55,885 nucleotides of DNA from Candidatus Zixiibacteriota bacterium (lineage in GTDB: Bacteria > Zixibacteria > MSB-5A5 > GN15 > FEB-12): NCBI GenBank assembly GCA_019038695.1, contig JAHOYZ010000031.1, positions 1 through 55,885 on the forward strand, given 5' to 3'. The translations under genes were made by a program, and so were the position numbers. Shown here in pieces: positions 1 through 9,337 of this stretch (the first letter of the stretch is position 1; every line of letters begins with the position of its first letter). The notes below the pieces were generated by a model, which saw only the letters and a list, made by a program, of their open reading frames with translations, searched no databases and was not told the DNA's origin.

Positions 1-82
1 AAAGCAGCATGAATAATATGGATACACACTTTTACACACAACTCTTGACATTACCCACAACTCTGGGTGCACAGTTCCTGCC

Positions 83-853
83 TTAGTGACGCCTTAACCA
101 TCGAACACTTGAGTAAAGCACAACCGTCCAGAACATCCCGGCCCAACTACCTAACCCCAAAGTGTTCACCAGACGAATCTCTAGCGACGGGAAAATCGAA
201 CTATAGAAGATCAAGATTCCGACTGCGAAAAGCGCTGAGGAAATTCCGATTCCTAGCCAGAACCAAAGTTTCTGGTGTTGACTTCGCGAAACATTGTCGG
301 TGATCTGCTCAGGCAAGATAGTTCCCTTGACGGCATAGACCACAATAGCCACTGCTCCCAACACAGTACTGGCATGTTGCATTATGGATACGATATGTAC
401 TTCAAGATTTAGAATGCTAATTCGTGCGTGAAGGAGTGGAAAGTGGTGGGCAATTTCGCCTTCTGCATGCGTGCAGGCATCCCACAGGAAATGGCTGAGG
501 ATACCGACAATAATTGAGCTCAGATAGACAAGCCACCATCGGAGACCGTTCGGTTTCCACCTACTTGCGGCCAGACCGGAAAGCCGACGGTCGAACGGAG
601 ACGGCAGGTTTCGGATGAAGTGGTATTTAAAGAGCCAATGGAAGGCGAAGCCAAACAGTGCCCCAGCCGGCAGACAGAAGAGAAATAATCCTGACCAAGA
701 GTGGCTGACACCCCTCGGAACAGTGGTAGCGATCAGGAAATACAACAGGTCGGGCGCCATCGCGCCAGCCATGAGACCAGTGAGTGAGAAGTACCGCGGC
801 CAGATTGTTTTCAACGGCAGGACAATGGCTGGATGAGAAGTAGTAAAAGGCAT
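83..853 (-). CDS. DUF4184 family integral membrane protein
   Basis: A 256-residue hydrophobic protein with about six predicted membrane spans. The N-terminal start (MPFTTSHPAIVLP) and the following segment with MAPDLLYF match the DUF4184 family, whose members begin with a TxxHPA motif and have conserved Asp and His residues on the membrane face (here MAPDL and HFLWDACTH). The family has no settled biochemical role; the His/Asp pattern resembles membrane-bound metal-dependent hydrolases, but that is a guess. The gene is divergent from rpsU and has no visible operon partner in the window. Its ATG is at 853-851. I am confident of the coding call and moderately sure of the family. Confidence 0.85.
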   Translation of the reverse strand: MPFTTSHPAIVLPLKTIWPRYFSLTGLMAGAMAPDLLYFLIATTVPRGVSHSWSGLFLFCLPAGALFGFAFHWLFKYHFIRNLPSPFDRRLSGLAASRWKPNGLRWWLVYLSSIIVGILSHFLWDACTHAEGEIAHHFPLLHARISILNLEVHIVSIMQHASTVLGAVAIVVYAVKGTILPEQITDNVSRSQHQKLWFWLGIGISSALFAVGILIFYSSIFPSLEIRLVNTLGLGSWAGMFWTVVLYSSVRWLRRH

Positions 854-933
854 ATCTATTATAGTCGGTCAAAACAATCTGGTTGCATCGTTATTGCCAG
901 TTGTTTTGCCGTGTTTCGAGATTCAAATATGTG

Positions 934-961
934 TTGACAAGCTGGCCGATTACGGTATCAT
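934..961 (+). promoter_or_regulatory. Sigma-70-type promoter upstream of rpsU
   Basis: A perfect -35 box TTGACA (934-939) is followed after 16 bases by TATCAT (956-961). This lies about 70 bases before the rpsU start and is the only strong promoter seen ahead of the rpsU-yqeY-cvpA-mutS2-dnaG-recN run. A short hairpin GGGC/GCCC lies in the leader at about 973-987. Confidence 0.7.
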
Positions 962-1029
962 ACCGATAGAAAGGGCATTGTAGCCCTGAGTTGTTTAACC
1001 TCAAGAGTTGTTCGAGGAGGTGTTTAGTA

Positions 1030-1227
1030 TTGCCGGGCGTAAAAGTACGGGACGATGAGTCCTTTGAAAAAGCCCTACGTCGTTTCAACAAATTCTGTGA
1101 GAAGTCGGGAGTTCTCTCTGACATCAAGAAGCATCAGCATTTTGAGAAACCGTCGGAGGCCCGCAAGCGGAAACTTGCAGCAGCCAAGCGTAAAGTCAGA
1201 CGACTGAGACGATTGGAACGACATTAA
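1030..1227 (+). CDS. rpsU: 30S ribosomal protein S21
   Basis: Encodes a 65-residue small-subunit protein that binds near the mRNA exit platform and helps initiation. After the start the protein reads PGVKVRDDESFEKALRRF, the standard S21 N-terminus, and ends in a Lys/Arg-rich tail. The start is the TTG at 1030: it puts the protein in register with other S21 sequences, and an AGGAGG ribosome binding site lies at 1015-1020, nine bases upstream. An in-frame ATG at 991 would add 13 unrelated residues and has no such site. It is the first gene of the replication and repair run; yqeY starts five bases after its stop. Confidence 0.95.
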   Translation: MPGVKVRDDESFEKALRRFNKFCEKSGVLSDIKKHQHFEKPSEARKRKLAAAKRKVRRLRRLERH

Positions 1228-1232
1228 GATCG

Positions 1233-1679
1233 ATGAGTCTTCTCGATAGAATAGACAAGGATCTGATTAAGGCCCTGAAAGCGCGTGAAAAAGAAAAAGT
1301 CACGGTGCTTCGGGGCCTTAAGTCTGACCTGAAATACCGGCGCATTGACAAGCAGGAAGATTTAAACGAGGAGGACATAATCACGGTCCTCTCCAGCTGT
1401 GCTAAGAAATGCAGGGATTCTTTGGTCGACTTCGAGAGGGGTAACCGGGATGACCTGGTGAAAAAGACCCAAGTTGAACTCGACATAATCAAGGTTTATC
1501 TCCCGGAGCAATTATCTACTGAGGAATTGCAAGACCTTATCAGGGTCACTATTGATGAAACAGGGGCGGATTCTCCACAGAAGATAGGGCTGGTAATGCA
1601 GGCTGTTATGCCGAAAATACGCGGCCGCGCCGATGGTAAGGTCATCAGCAAGCTGGCCTCACAAATGCTTGCCAACTGA
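1233..1679 (+). CDS. yqeY: GatB/YqeY domain protein
   Basis: A 148-residue protein covering the whole YqeY domain (SLLDRIDKDLIKALKAREKE at the start, IGLVMQAVMPKIRGRADGK near the end). The same fold forms the C-terminal tail of the GatB subunit of the tRNA-dependent amidotransferase, where it contacts tRNA. Stand-alone YqeY proteins are common next to rpsU and their role is unproven. The gene follows rpsU by five bases, so the two are almost certainly cotranscribed. The length is normal for the family. Confidence 0.93.
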   Translation: MSLLDRIDKDLIKALKAREKEKVTVLRGLKSDLKYRRIDKQEDLNEEDIITVLSSCAKKCRDSLVDFERGNRDDLVKKTQVELDIIKVYLPEQLSTEELQDLIRVTIDETGADSPQKIGLVMQAVMPKIRGRADGKVISKLASQMLAN

Positions 1680-1740
1680 TTTAACAACTCCCTATATTTC
1701 TCCTAAGAGCTTCTCCAATCCTATATCGGAGTGAGGATGA

Positions 1741-2373
1741 ATGAATTGGGTTGATGCTGTGCTTCTGGCGCTGTTGCTGGCGATGGTAATTGTTGGCATG
1801 AAGAAGGGACTGATTCGAGAATTGACAGCCCTGGTGATTTTCTTTGTCGCTATCATTATTTCAATTAATTACATAGATCACTTTGCTGTCTGGGTCCACA
1901 ATCAGTTAGGTGGCTCGCCCGTTGTATCCGCCTTTTTGTCCTTTGTGATTCTTTTGACCGGAAGCTATGCCGCCTTCAAGATCGTTGGCCTGATTTTCTA
2001 CAAGATCGCCGACATCAAATGGACTGGTAAGAAAGATCAGATGGGCGGTGCGCTGGTCGGATTCCTTCGTGGCTGGCTCTTGATAGGCTTTGTTACTTTC
2101 CTGGCTTTTTTATTGCCGTTGCCCAATTCTTTCTACATATCGTTTGAGAACTCTCTATTCGGTCCTGCGATTGCCAAGACCGTACCTTTGATATATGATG
2201 GGACATCGCTTTTACACCCGAACAATCCGGATTTCATAGAAAAGATCGAAACTACACTGCTAATGACCCAATCACAGACCGAGGGAGGAGCAACGTCGGA
2301 GGCCAGGGATGAGGTCTATACCGCACTACAGAATCTTCATCGGTTTTTCAATACTGGACTGGGTAGTTCCTGA
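1741..2373 (+). CDS. CvpA family membrane protein
   Basis: A 210-residue protein with four predicted membrane segments in the first 135 residues. It begins NWVDAVLLALLLAMVIVGMKKGLIRE, with the family's D near residue 5 and the G-x-x-K/R-G-x turn, and contains GALVGFLRG before the fourth span. CvpA proteins are linked to colicin V production and to envelope homeostasis; their molecular role is unclear. The soluble C-terminal tail (about 75 residues) is poorly conserved. CvpA beside mutS2 is a common arrangement in many phyla. Confidence 0.88.
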   Translation: MNWVDAVLLALLLAMVIVGMKKGLIRELTALVIFFVAIIISINYIDHFAVWVHNQLGGSPVVSAFLSFVILLTGSYAAFKIVGLIFYKIADIKWTGKKDQMGGALVGFLRGWLLIGFVTFLAFLLPLPNSFYISFENSLFGPAIAKTVPLIYDGTSLLHPNNPDFIEKIETTLLMTQSQTEGGATSEARDEVYTALQNLHRFFNTGLGSS

Positions 2374-2415
2374 TTTGCCTTTCATTTCCATATGATCTGC
2401 TTATATTGTGTCCGG

Positions 2416-2437
2416 CCGACGGGGAAGTTACCGTCGG
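2416..2437 (+). other. Hairpin between cvpA and mutS2
   Basis: CCGACGG (2416-2422) pairs perfectly with CCGTCGG (2431-2437) around an eight-base loop. No T-run follows, so it is not a standard terminator. It could be an RNA stability or attenuation structure within the operon. Confidence 0.4.
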
Positions 2438-2474
2438 TCAGTGGTTTGAACTATGCTAACACCACTCGCGGGAC

Positions 2475-4838
2475 ATGATGATGTTTGATAGCCACACTCT
2501 GGAAGTACTGGAGTTCCCCAAGATCCTCGAGCTGATCTCCGGCCGGTGCATGACTCCGTTCGGTCGTGCTGTCGTGGAAGAGATTGGCCCGCTCTCCGAT
2601 ACTGACGAAATCGAACGCTGTGGGACTGAGATATCGCAGATGAAGGACATCATCATCTTCGGTCAGGCCTTTCCTCTCTATCGATTAGAGGACTGCCGTG
2701 AGCTGTTGAGAACATCTCAGACTGAGGGTGTTTTCATTGACCCGGAGGAGATGCTCAAAGTTCTTGAACTGGTTGAAGTATCGATGGATATCCATGACTA
2801 CGACGTAGAGCGTCGTGAGCATTTTCCGACAATAGCTGTCTACCTTGAGAAAGTGCGCGCATTCCCGGAATTGAAAAAGGAAATACGGCGTTCTATCGAC
2901 GAGGATGGTCACATTCGAGACAGCGCCTCATCGAAACTGAAGCAAGCGCGGATTGACCTGGCGAACAGTCGAAGACGCATTATGGCTCGTCTTCAGAATA
3001 TGCAGGCAGATCAGCCGAAACAGGCCGGATACCAGGACGATGTCGTTACTATGCGTAACGGCCGATATGTCATTACGGTTCCATCTCACCGGTATAAGAG
3101 CAGTCTCGGGATTCTTCACGATCGCAGTCAAACCGGTGCCACTTTGTATATCGAGCCACAGGAGACGGTGGAACTCAACAACCGGATCAACATGCTGATG
3201 CAAGAGGAACGGTTAGAGATGGACCGTATTTTGCGCGCTATCACTGCCGAAATCGCTACACGCTCCGAGGCTCTTCTGGAGAATACGCGGTTGATAGGCA
3301 GTCTTGATGCGATTCATGCCTGTGCAGAGTTCTCCAAACGGACCGAAGGCAACCGCGCCACTGGAGCCGACAGAGCATCCTTTAATCTCATTGAAGTACG
3401 TCATCCTTTGCTCCTAATGCAAGCCGGCAAAGCCGAAGATGTTGTCCAAAATAGTCTGGAACTGAACGAAACGCGACAGGCGATTCTCGTCACCGGCCCG
3501 AACACCGGGGGCAAGACGATCGTTTTGAAGACGGTCGGCCTGGCTGTAGTGATGGCTCAGTCGGGGTTGCATATTTCTGCTGACGAAAAATCATCGGTGG
3601 GGCTATTTACGAATGTTCTGGCTGACATTGGCGATGAGCAATCGATTGAGTTGTCCTTATCGACGTTTTCGTCGCACATGGTTAATTTGATCCGGGGTGT
3701 TAAGCAGGCATCTGAAGATACGCTCCTGTTGTTTGACGAGATTGGTGCCGGAACCGATCCCAGGGAAGGGGCTGCGTTGGCGGAGGCAATCATTCTCCAT
3801 GCCATCGACCACGGGGCACGCCTGTTGGTCAGCACGCACTATTCGCAATTGAAAACATTGGCCATGGATCACCCGGAGCTGGAGAACGCCTCGCTTGAAT
3901 TTGACCGCAAGACTTTAGCACCCACCTACAGGCTACGGCTTGGAATCCCCGGTTCGTCCTACGCCGTTGAAATCGCCCGGCGGCTGGGTTTGCCGGATGA
4001 GTTATGCGGCGTGGCATTTGATCTGGTCGGTAGCAGTGAGAAATCCCTGACCAATCTGATCGCCTCTCTCGAAGGAGAACTGGCAATCGTCAGGAAAGAC
4101 CGGGCAGATTTGACTGAACGACTGGCCCGGGCTACTGAGCTTGAACAATATTATAAAGTCCGCTCCGAGAATCTCAAGAATGACATCGAGCAGGAGAAGA
4201 AGCAAGCTCTCCAGGAGACAGAGCAATTTCTCGATCAAACCCGACGCGAGATCGAGGCGCTGGTGGCCGAAATCCGACATTCGCAAGCTGACCAGAGCAA
4301 GGTGAAGGAGTTTCATCATCAGGTCAAGAGTCGTCAGAAACGAGCCAGGGACCTTCGGAATAAGATGCGCCCCGCGCCCTCGGCACCGGATCGATTCGAT
4401 GTCGGTAACAGAGTGGAGATTCTCTCACTGAGTCAGAAAGGGGAGATCGACGAGTTGATCGGGAAGAACAAAGCGAGGGTGAAGGTCGGCAATGTTCTGA
4501 CCACCGTTGATATTCGTAATCTTCGCAAACTCAATCAGCCTGCCGGCCCGGCACCGCAGCCGACCTCTGCCCGCGTATCTGTGGACAGCGATCTCTCTCC
4601 AGAGATTCATCTGCTCGGCATGACTGGCGACGAGGCCAAGGAGGCGATGGACAAGTTTCTCGACCAGGCTTCTCTGGCTGGACTGTCGCAGGTTTACGTT
4701 GTGCATGGCAAGGGAACAGGGGCGCTTCGACGCATTCTGACAGCGTACTTGAAGGGTCGTCGTGAAGTCGACTCCATTCGCCTTGGTAATTGGAATGAAG
4801 GCGGTTCTGGAGTTACAATCGTCAAGCTGAAGAAGTAA
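2475..4838 (+). CDS. mutS2: Endonuclease MutS2
   Basis: A 787-residue MutS-like ATPase without the mismatch-recognition domain. MutS2 proteins act on branched DNA to limit recombination, and some rescue stalled ribosomes. The core and clamp region is followed by the Walker A motif GPNTGGKT near residues 341-348, Walker B LLLFDEIGAG near 417-426 and STHYSQL just after. A coiled coil spans about residues 520-620, then a KOW-like segment, and a C-terminal Smr domain (about 705-787) with HGKGTGAL. The usual LDLRG motif at the start of Smr reads IHLLGMTG here. The start has three adjacent ATG codons (2475, 2478, 2481). dnaG starts one base after the stop. Confidence 0.96.
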   Translation: MMMFDSHTLEVLEFPKILELISGRCMTPFGRAVVEEIGPLSDTDEIERCGTEISQMKDIIIFGQAFPLYRLEDCRELLRTSQTEGVFIDPEEMLKVLELVEVSMDIHDYDVERREHFPTIAVYLEKVRAFPELKKEIRRSIDEDGHIRDSASSKLKQARIDLANSRRRIMARLQNMQADQPKQAGYQDDVVTMRNGRYVITVPSHRYKSSLGILHDRSQTGATLYIEPQETVELNNRINMLMQEERLEMDRILRAITAEIATRSEALLENTRLIGSLDAIHACAEFSKRTEGNRATGADRASFNLIEVRHPLLLMQAGKAEDVVQNSLELNETRQAILVTGPNTGGKTIVLKTVGLAVVMAQSGLHISADEKSSVGLFTNVLADIGDEQSIELSLSTFSSHMVNLIRGVKQASEDTLLLFDEIGAGTDPREGAALAEAIILHAIDHGARLLVSTHYSQLKTLAMDHPELENASLEFDRKTLAPTYRLRLGIPGSSYAVEIARRLGLPDELCGVAFDLVGSSEKSLTNLIASLEGELAIVRKDRADLTERLARATELEQYYKVRSENLKNDIEQEKKQALQETEQFLDQTRREIEALVAEIRHSQADQSKVKEFHHQVKSRQKRARDLRNKMRPAPSAPDRFDVGNRVEILSLSQKGEIDELIGKNKARVKVGNVLTTVDIRNLRKLNQPAGPAPQPTSARVSVDSDLSPEIHLLGMTGDEAKEAMDKFLDQASLAGLSQVYVVHGKGTGALRRILTAYLKGRREVDSIRLGNWNEGGSGVTIVKLKK

Positions 4839-4839
4839 T

Positions 4840-6564
4840 TTGATTCCATCGGAGACCATAGAGCAAGTACGCCTCGCGACTGATATCGTTCAAGTTATCG
4901 GCGGGTATCTCAAGCTGAAGAAGCGGGGATCACGTTATCTGGCCGTCTGTCCATTTCACACAGAGAAAACGCCGTCATTTAGTATCTCGCCGGATAGACA
5001 ACTCTACTATTGTTTTGGATGCGGACGGGGTGGGACAGTGTTCACTTTCCTGTCCGAACACGAAGGTATGTCATTTGTTGAAGCGGTGAAGTATCTGGCC
5101 GACAAGGCCAATATTCCAATTCGCGAAGACCGCGCATCAGACCAACGTCGGGAACAGACAGAAAAGATCGCTTTCGCCAACCAGGTTGCGCTGGAGTATT
5201 TTCGGAAACAACTGTCAGAGCCACGTTATGCTAAGGTGTTGGATGCTTATCTCATGACGAGGCGTGGTATCACAGCCGAATCGATTGAGAGCTTCTCACT
5301 GGGGCTGGCCGGTGAGGGATGGGACGGCCTCATCAATTATGCTAAACCGAAGGGACTGACAGCGAAGGATTTGGCCGATAGCGGCCTGGCTATCTTCTCA
5401 GAGAAGAGTGGTAAACACTTTGACAGGTTTCGGCACCGGTTGATGATCCCGATTTTCAGTTTGAGTCAGAAGCCGGTGGCATTCGGCGGTCGCACTCTGA
5501 AAAAGGGCGAACCGGCCAAGTACGTCAACTCTCCCGAGACAGCTATGTATTCTAAAGGGAATGTTCTCTACGGACTCAACACAGCTCGGGATTACATCAA
5601 GAAGACATCCTCTGCTATTGTGGTCGAAGGGTATTTCGATGTCATTTCTCTTTGGCAGGCAGGCGTCAGAAACGTCGTTGCTTCGTCGGGAACAGCTTTC
5701 ACATTGGCCCAGGCAAGATTGTTGGCTCGATTTGCTGAAGAGGTCTTCCTGTTTTTCGATGCCGACTCAGCTGGCCGTAAGGCGGCTATGCGTTCGGTGG
5801 ATGTTCTCTACGAAGCCGGTTTGGAAGTCAAGGTTGTGGTCGCTCCGGCTGGAGAGGACCCGGACTCGGTGGCGCGCGAACATGGCGAGGAAGGGATAAA
5901 AGAGCTTCTTGAGGCTTCCCGTGATTACCTCACTTTTCGTCTGCATGACCTTGATGTCGGGTCAGCAGGTATTATCGGGCGTGAAAAACTCGTCAAGGAA
6001 CTGGGCGCTCTGGGCAGTAGAATCAGCGATCCTACTCGTCGCTCGCTTTTTCTGGCCGAGGCAGCCGCTGTCCTTGGAGTCGCCGTTGATCTGATCACCA
6101 ACGTGCCGAGTGAACCAAGTCGATTTGTCGAAGACGAACAGAATCGCCCCCATCGACTGCATGCGGTTGAATCGGACCTGCTGTCACTTCTTATGAGCAA
6201 TCCCGGAGCTATTGATAGTGTCTTCGAGCAGATTGGCCCCGACGATTTCGAATCGCCGGAACTTCCCCGGCTGTTTGCAGCCATGGCGCAGCAATATCGT
6301 GATCTGAGTCAGTTGGACGCGGGAGCGCTTGTTGACGCAGTACAGGATAACAAACTGGGATCATTGATTTCTTCAATCGCGGCCAAAGAGTGGAACAAAG
6401 ATAAGATCGACAGCGAACTACACAGCGTTTTCACTCAATTCCTACAGAAGAAACAGAAGCGAATTCGCGAACGGTTGAGAGGAGAGCTGGAACAAGCGGA
6501 GGCGACCGGTAACCAGGAGGCGGCTAACCGCATAATGGAAGAACTGAAGAAACAAGGGTTATGA
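4840..6564 (+). CDS. dnaG: DNA primase
   Basis: A 574-residue primase that makes RNA primers for replication. It has a CHC2 zinc finger (Cys37, His40, Cys58, Cys61), the RNA polymerase core, and a TOPRIM domain with EGYFD (Glu263) and FFDADSAG (Asp307, Asp309). The last 130 or so residues form a helicase-interaction-type region. The start is a TTG at 4840, one base after the mutS2 stop; it gives the normal primase N-terminus (IPSETIEQVRLATDIV), and an in-frame ATG appears only far downstream. recN overlaps the stop as ATGA. The usual neighbour rpoD does not follow. Confidence 0.97.
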   Translation: MIPSETIEQVRLATDIVQVIGGYLKLKKRGSRYLAVCPFHTEKTPSFSISPDRQLYYCFGCGRGGTVFTFLSEHEGMSFVEAVKYLADKANIPIREDRASDQRREQTEKIAFANQVALEYFRKQLSEPRYAKVLDAYLMTRRGITAESIESFSLGLAGEGWDGLINYAKPKGLTAKDLADSGLAIFSEKSGKHFDRFRHRLMIPIFSLSQKPVAFGGRTLKKGEPAKYVNSPETAMYSKGNVLYGLNTARDYIKKTSSAIVVEGYFDVISLWQAGVRNVVASSGTAFTLAQARLLARFAEEVFLFFDADSAGRKAAMRSVDVLYEAGLEVKVVVAPAGEDPDSVAREHGEEGIKELLEASRDYLTFRLHDLDVGSAGIIGREKLVKELGALGSRISDPTRRSLFLAEAAAVLGVAVDLITNVPSEPSRFVEDEQNRPHRLHAVESDLLSLLMSNPGAIDSVFEQIGPDDFESPELPRLFAAMAQQYRDLSQLDAGALVDAVQDNKLGSLISSIAAKEWNKDKIDSELHSVFTQFLQKKQKRIRERLRGELEQAEATGNQEAANRIMEELKKQGL

Positions 6565-8222
6565 TTCTCAAGCGACTTACAATTCGCAACTTCGCTCTCA
6601 TCAATGAGGCCATAATCGATTTCGAAGCGGGCCTTACGGTCTTAACAGGCGAGACAGGCGCCGGCAAATCGGTTGTGGTCGGCGCGTTGGCGTTGGCCCT
6701 TGGCGGTCGAGGGGACAAAGAGTTCATTCGTCACGGTTGCGACTCGGCTAATGTTAGGGCTGTGTTTGACAATCCATCGGATGCGAAAGAGATAGAGATA
6801 AGTCGCCAGGTCAGCCGGAAGGGTGCCTCCAAAGTAAGAGTAGACGGTCAGCCATCATCAGCAAAGCAATTGCGTGAATTGACCGCGCCAACGGTTCAGA
6901 TTGTCAGTCAGCATGCCGGTCAACTACTGACGGACGAGGAGAACCATCTTGACTTTCTGGATCATCTGGCTGGTACCTCGGAACTGTGTGAGGAAGTTGC
7001 GGATCTTTATGCGAGTTGGCAGCACAGCGCAGTCGAACTCCGTCGGGTTTCAAATCGACGCCAACAGTTGATCAACGAGCGTGAACTGTTGCTGTTTCAG
7101 AAGGGTGAAATCGAGCAGGCGTGTCTTCGATCCGGGGAAGAGGAAGAACTGATAACAGAGCGCAGACGTCTTGACTCGACCCAGAGTTTGATGGCTTCCG
7201 CATCTCAGATTGTGGGGAATCTTTCCGGTGACGCTGATCATTCGGGAGTGGTGGATATGGTGGGTGCGGTTCGCAAAGAACTGGAGAACATGGCCGAAGA
7301 TGATCCGACGCTCAGCAAACAAGTCGAAGCGGTGGCAGAGATTGATTTTCAAGTTGAAGAACTAAGGCGTTCTATTGAGCAGTATGGTGGAACGCTTCAT
7401 GATGATCCGGTTCGTCTAGAGGAAGTCAATCTGCGGTTGGATGAAATATATAAATTAAAAAAGAAGTATGGCGGTTCCGAAGAAGCTGTACTGGTGACGC
7501 TGGAGGATATTACAGCTCATTTGAAGGACCGTCCAGATATTGACGGCTTGCTCGACACACTGACTGCCGAGACGGACAAACGACGTCAGACCTATGCTGG
7601 GAAAGCGGTTGCGCTTCATCGAGCACGGAAGAAAGCCACAAAGGATATTGGTCGGAACGTCGTTAAAGAACTATCCGGTCTGGCTATTGACGGCGCTCGA
7701 TTTGAATGTGAATTGGTAAGTGATGATGATGATGACGGAATTTTCGTTAATGGCCGTGCTCTCAAACCATCCTCTTATGGTTTGGAGACAGCCCGGTTCC
7801 TCTTCTCCGCAAATCCGGGTGAGCCTATGAGGTCGTTAGTGAAGACGGCATCAGGGGGCGAGATGTCCCGTGTTCTGCTGGCGTTGAAATTGATTGAGCG
7901 AGGTCGCGCCGGACTAAAAGAGAATCTGTTAGTGTTCGATGAGGTTGATGTCGGTATCGGCGGCCGTACGGCGATTGAGGTTGGGCGCAAATTGAAGACG
8001 TTGTCGGAGAGTTGTCAGGTCGTTGTCATTACTCATCTGCATCAGATCGCCCGCCTTGCCGACCACCACTTCCTGGCTACAAAGATCGGCGAGAGCACGA
8101 GTGACATATCTGAGAAGAGCGGAATCCGTACGACAATAACGATCCGTAAGCTGGACGCAGTAAATATTGATTCTGAACTGGCGCGGATGGTGGCGCTCCC
8201 GGAAGAAGAAGTACAACCGTAG
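6561..8222 (+). CDS. recN: DNA repair protein RecN
   Basis: A 553-residue SMC-like ATPase acting in double-strand-break repair. Walker A (GETGAGKS) is at residues 30-37 and the ABC signature (SGGEMSRVLLALK) near 430. Walker B (LLVFDEVDVGIGG) lies near 456-468 and is followed by the H-loop VVITHLHQIA. The middle is two coiled-coil arms around a short hinge. The family length is about 550, so the gene is complete. Its ATG overlaps the dnaG stop by four bases, indicating translational coupling. Confidence 0.97.
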   Translation: MILKRLTIRNFALINEAIIDFEAGLTVLTGETGAGKSVVVGALALALGGRGDKEFIRHGCDSANVRAVFDNPSDAKEIEISRQVSRKGASKVRVDGQPSSAKQLRELTAPTVQIVSQHAGQLLTDEENHLDFLDHLAGTSELCEEVADLYASWQHSAVELRRVSNRRQQLINERELLLFQKGEIEQACLRSGEEEELITERRRLDSTQSLMASASQIVGNLSGDADHSGVVDMVGAVRKELENMAEDDPTLSKQVEAVAEIDFQVEELRRSIEQYGGTLHDDPVRLEEVNLRLDEIYKLKKKYGGSEEAVLVTLEDITAHLKDRPDIDGLLDTLTAETDKRRQTYAGKAVALHRARKKATKDIGRNVVKELSGLAIDGARFECELVSDDDDDGIFVNGRALKPSSYGLETARFLFSANPGEPMRSLVKTASGGEMSRVLLALKLIERGRAGLKENLLVFDEVDVGIGGRTAIEVGRKLKTLSESCQVVVITHLHQIARLADHHFLATKIGESTSDISEKSGIRTTITIRKLDAVNIDSELARMVALPEEEVQP

Positions 8223-8258
8223 GCATATGAATTTTGACAGCTGCGATACTAACCATCT

Positions 8259-9296
8259 ATGAATATCGAACTATTTGACTACGAATTACCACGCGAGCTG
8301 ATCGCCCAGTTTCCGGCTCGTCGGCGAGATCAATCGCGTCTCATGATTCTGAACCGCGACGATGACAAAATATCGCGTATCTGTTCGTTTGGGAATATTA
8401 CCGATTATCTTCATTGTGGCGACGCGCTCGTTGTTAACAATACGAAAGTGTTCAAGGCTCGTCTGTTTGGCCATCGTAAGACCGGTGCCAGGGTTGAGGT
8501 CTTTCTTATCCGCACAGTCGGTGACGACAAGTTGGCCTGGTATGCTTTTGTCTCTCCATCGCGACGAGTCAAAGTAGGTGAGACGGTTCTATTTGACGTA
8601 TTGGGATTGCTTCTGGAGCAAGATGTCGGTGGTGGGCGTTGGATAGTTCGGTTTGGATCACTATCTCAGCGTGAGAAGATCATCAGTCGCTATGGCCATG
8701 TGCCCTTACCACACTATATCAAGCGTGATGATATCCCCGGTGACCTACGCCGGTATCAGACGCTTTTTGCAGATCAATCGAAGATCGGAGCAGTTGCAGC
8801 ACCTACGGCTGGATTTCATTTCACTCGCCCATTGTTGGGTTCGTTAAAGGAAAAGGGCGTTCGTCTTGTTGAACTTACATTGCATGTCGGTCCCGGCACG
8901 TTCAAGCCTGTCTCGGTTGATAAAATTGAGGATCATGTGGTCGATCCGGAGTTTGCGGAATTGACGCCGGAATCGACAACAATCCTAAATGAAGTCCGAC
9001 GAGAAGGGGGGCGAGTCATGGCCGTTGGCACGACATCAGTGCGAACGCTCGAATCGGCGCCGATTGTCGATGGTGTTATCCAACCCTTTTCCGAGATGGT
9101 CGATCTGTATATTCGACCAGGATACGATTTCAAAGTTGTTGACCACTTGATTACAAATTTCCACCTGCCCAAATCTTCATTACTGATCTTAGTTTCCGCC
9201 CTGGCTGGGCGGCAGCGTATTATCGAAGCCTATCACGAGGCGATTAGGCAACGTATGCGCTTCTACAGTTATGGCGACGCAATGCTGATACTATAA
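8259..9296 (+). CDS. queA: tRNA preQ1(34) S-adenosylmethionine ribosyltransferase-isomerase
   Basis: A 345-residue enzyme that transfers and rearranges the ribose of S-adenosylmethionine onto preQ1 in tRNA, giving epoxyqueuosine. The N-terminus carries FDYELPRELIAQFPA, and diagnostic blocks include VVNNTKVFKARL, AAPTAGFHFT, LHVGPGTFKPV and VGTTSVRTLES, followed by TNFHLPKSSLL. The length is standard. The gene follows recN by 36 bases in the same direction. No other queuosine gene is in the window. Confidence 0.97.
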   Translation: MNIELFDYELPRELIAQFPARRRDQSRLMILNRDDDKISRICSFGNITDYLHCGDALVVNNTKVFKARLFGHRKTGARVEVFLIRTVGDDKLAWYAFVSPSRRVKVGETVLFDVLGLLLEQDVGGGRWIVRFGSLSQREKIISRYGHVPLPHYIKRDDIPGDLRRYQTLFADQSKIGAVAAPTAGFHFTRPLLGSLKEKGVRLVELTLHVGPGTFKPVSVDKIEDHVVDPEFAELTPESTTILNEVRREGGRVMAVGTTSVRTLESAPIVDGVIQPFSEMVDLYIRPGYDFKVVDHLITNFHLPKSSLLILVSALAGRQRIIEAYHEAIRQRMRFYSYGDAMLIL

Positions 9297-9337
9297 AACC
9301 CTTTCTTGACCGAAGTGTCACACTTATATTCAACAAC

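Noticed and set aside
1-82. TTACCCACA and similar near the window start, suggesting an origin
   Set aside because: Only one near-match, no cluster and no dnaA or dnaN nearby.
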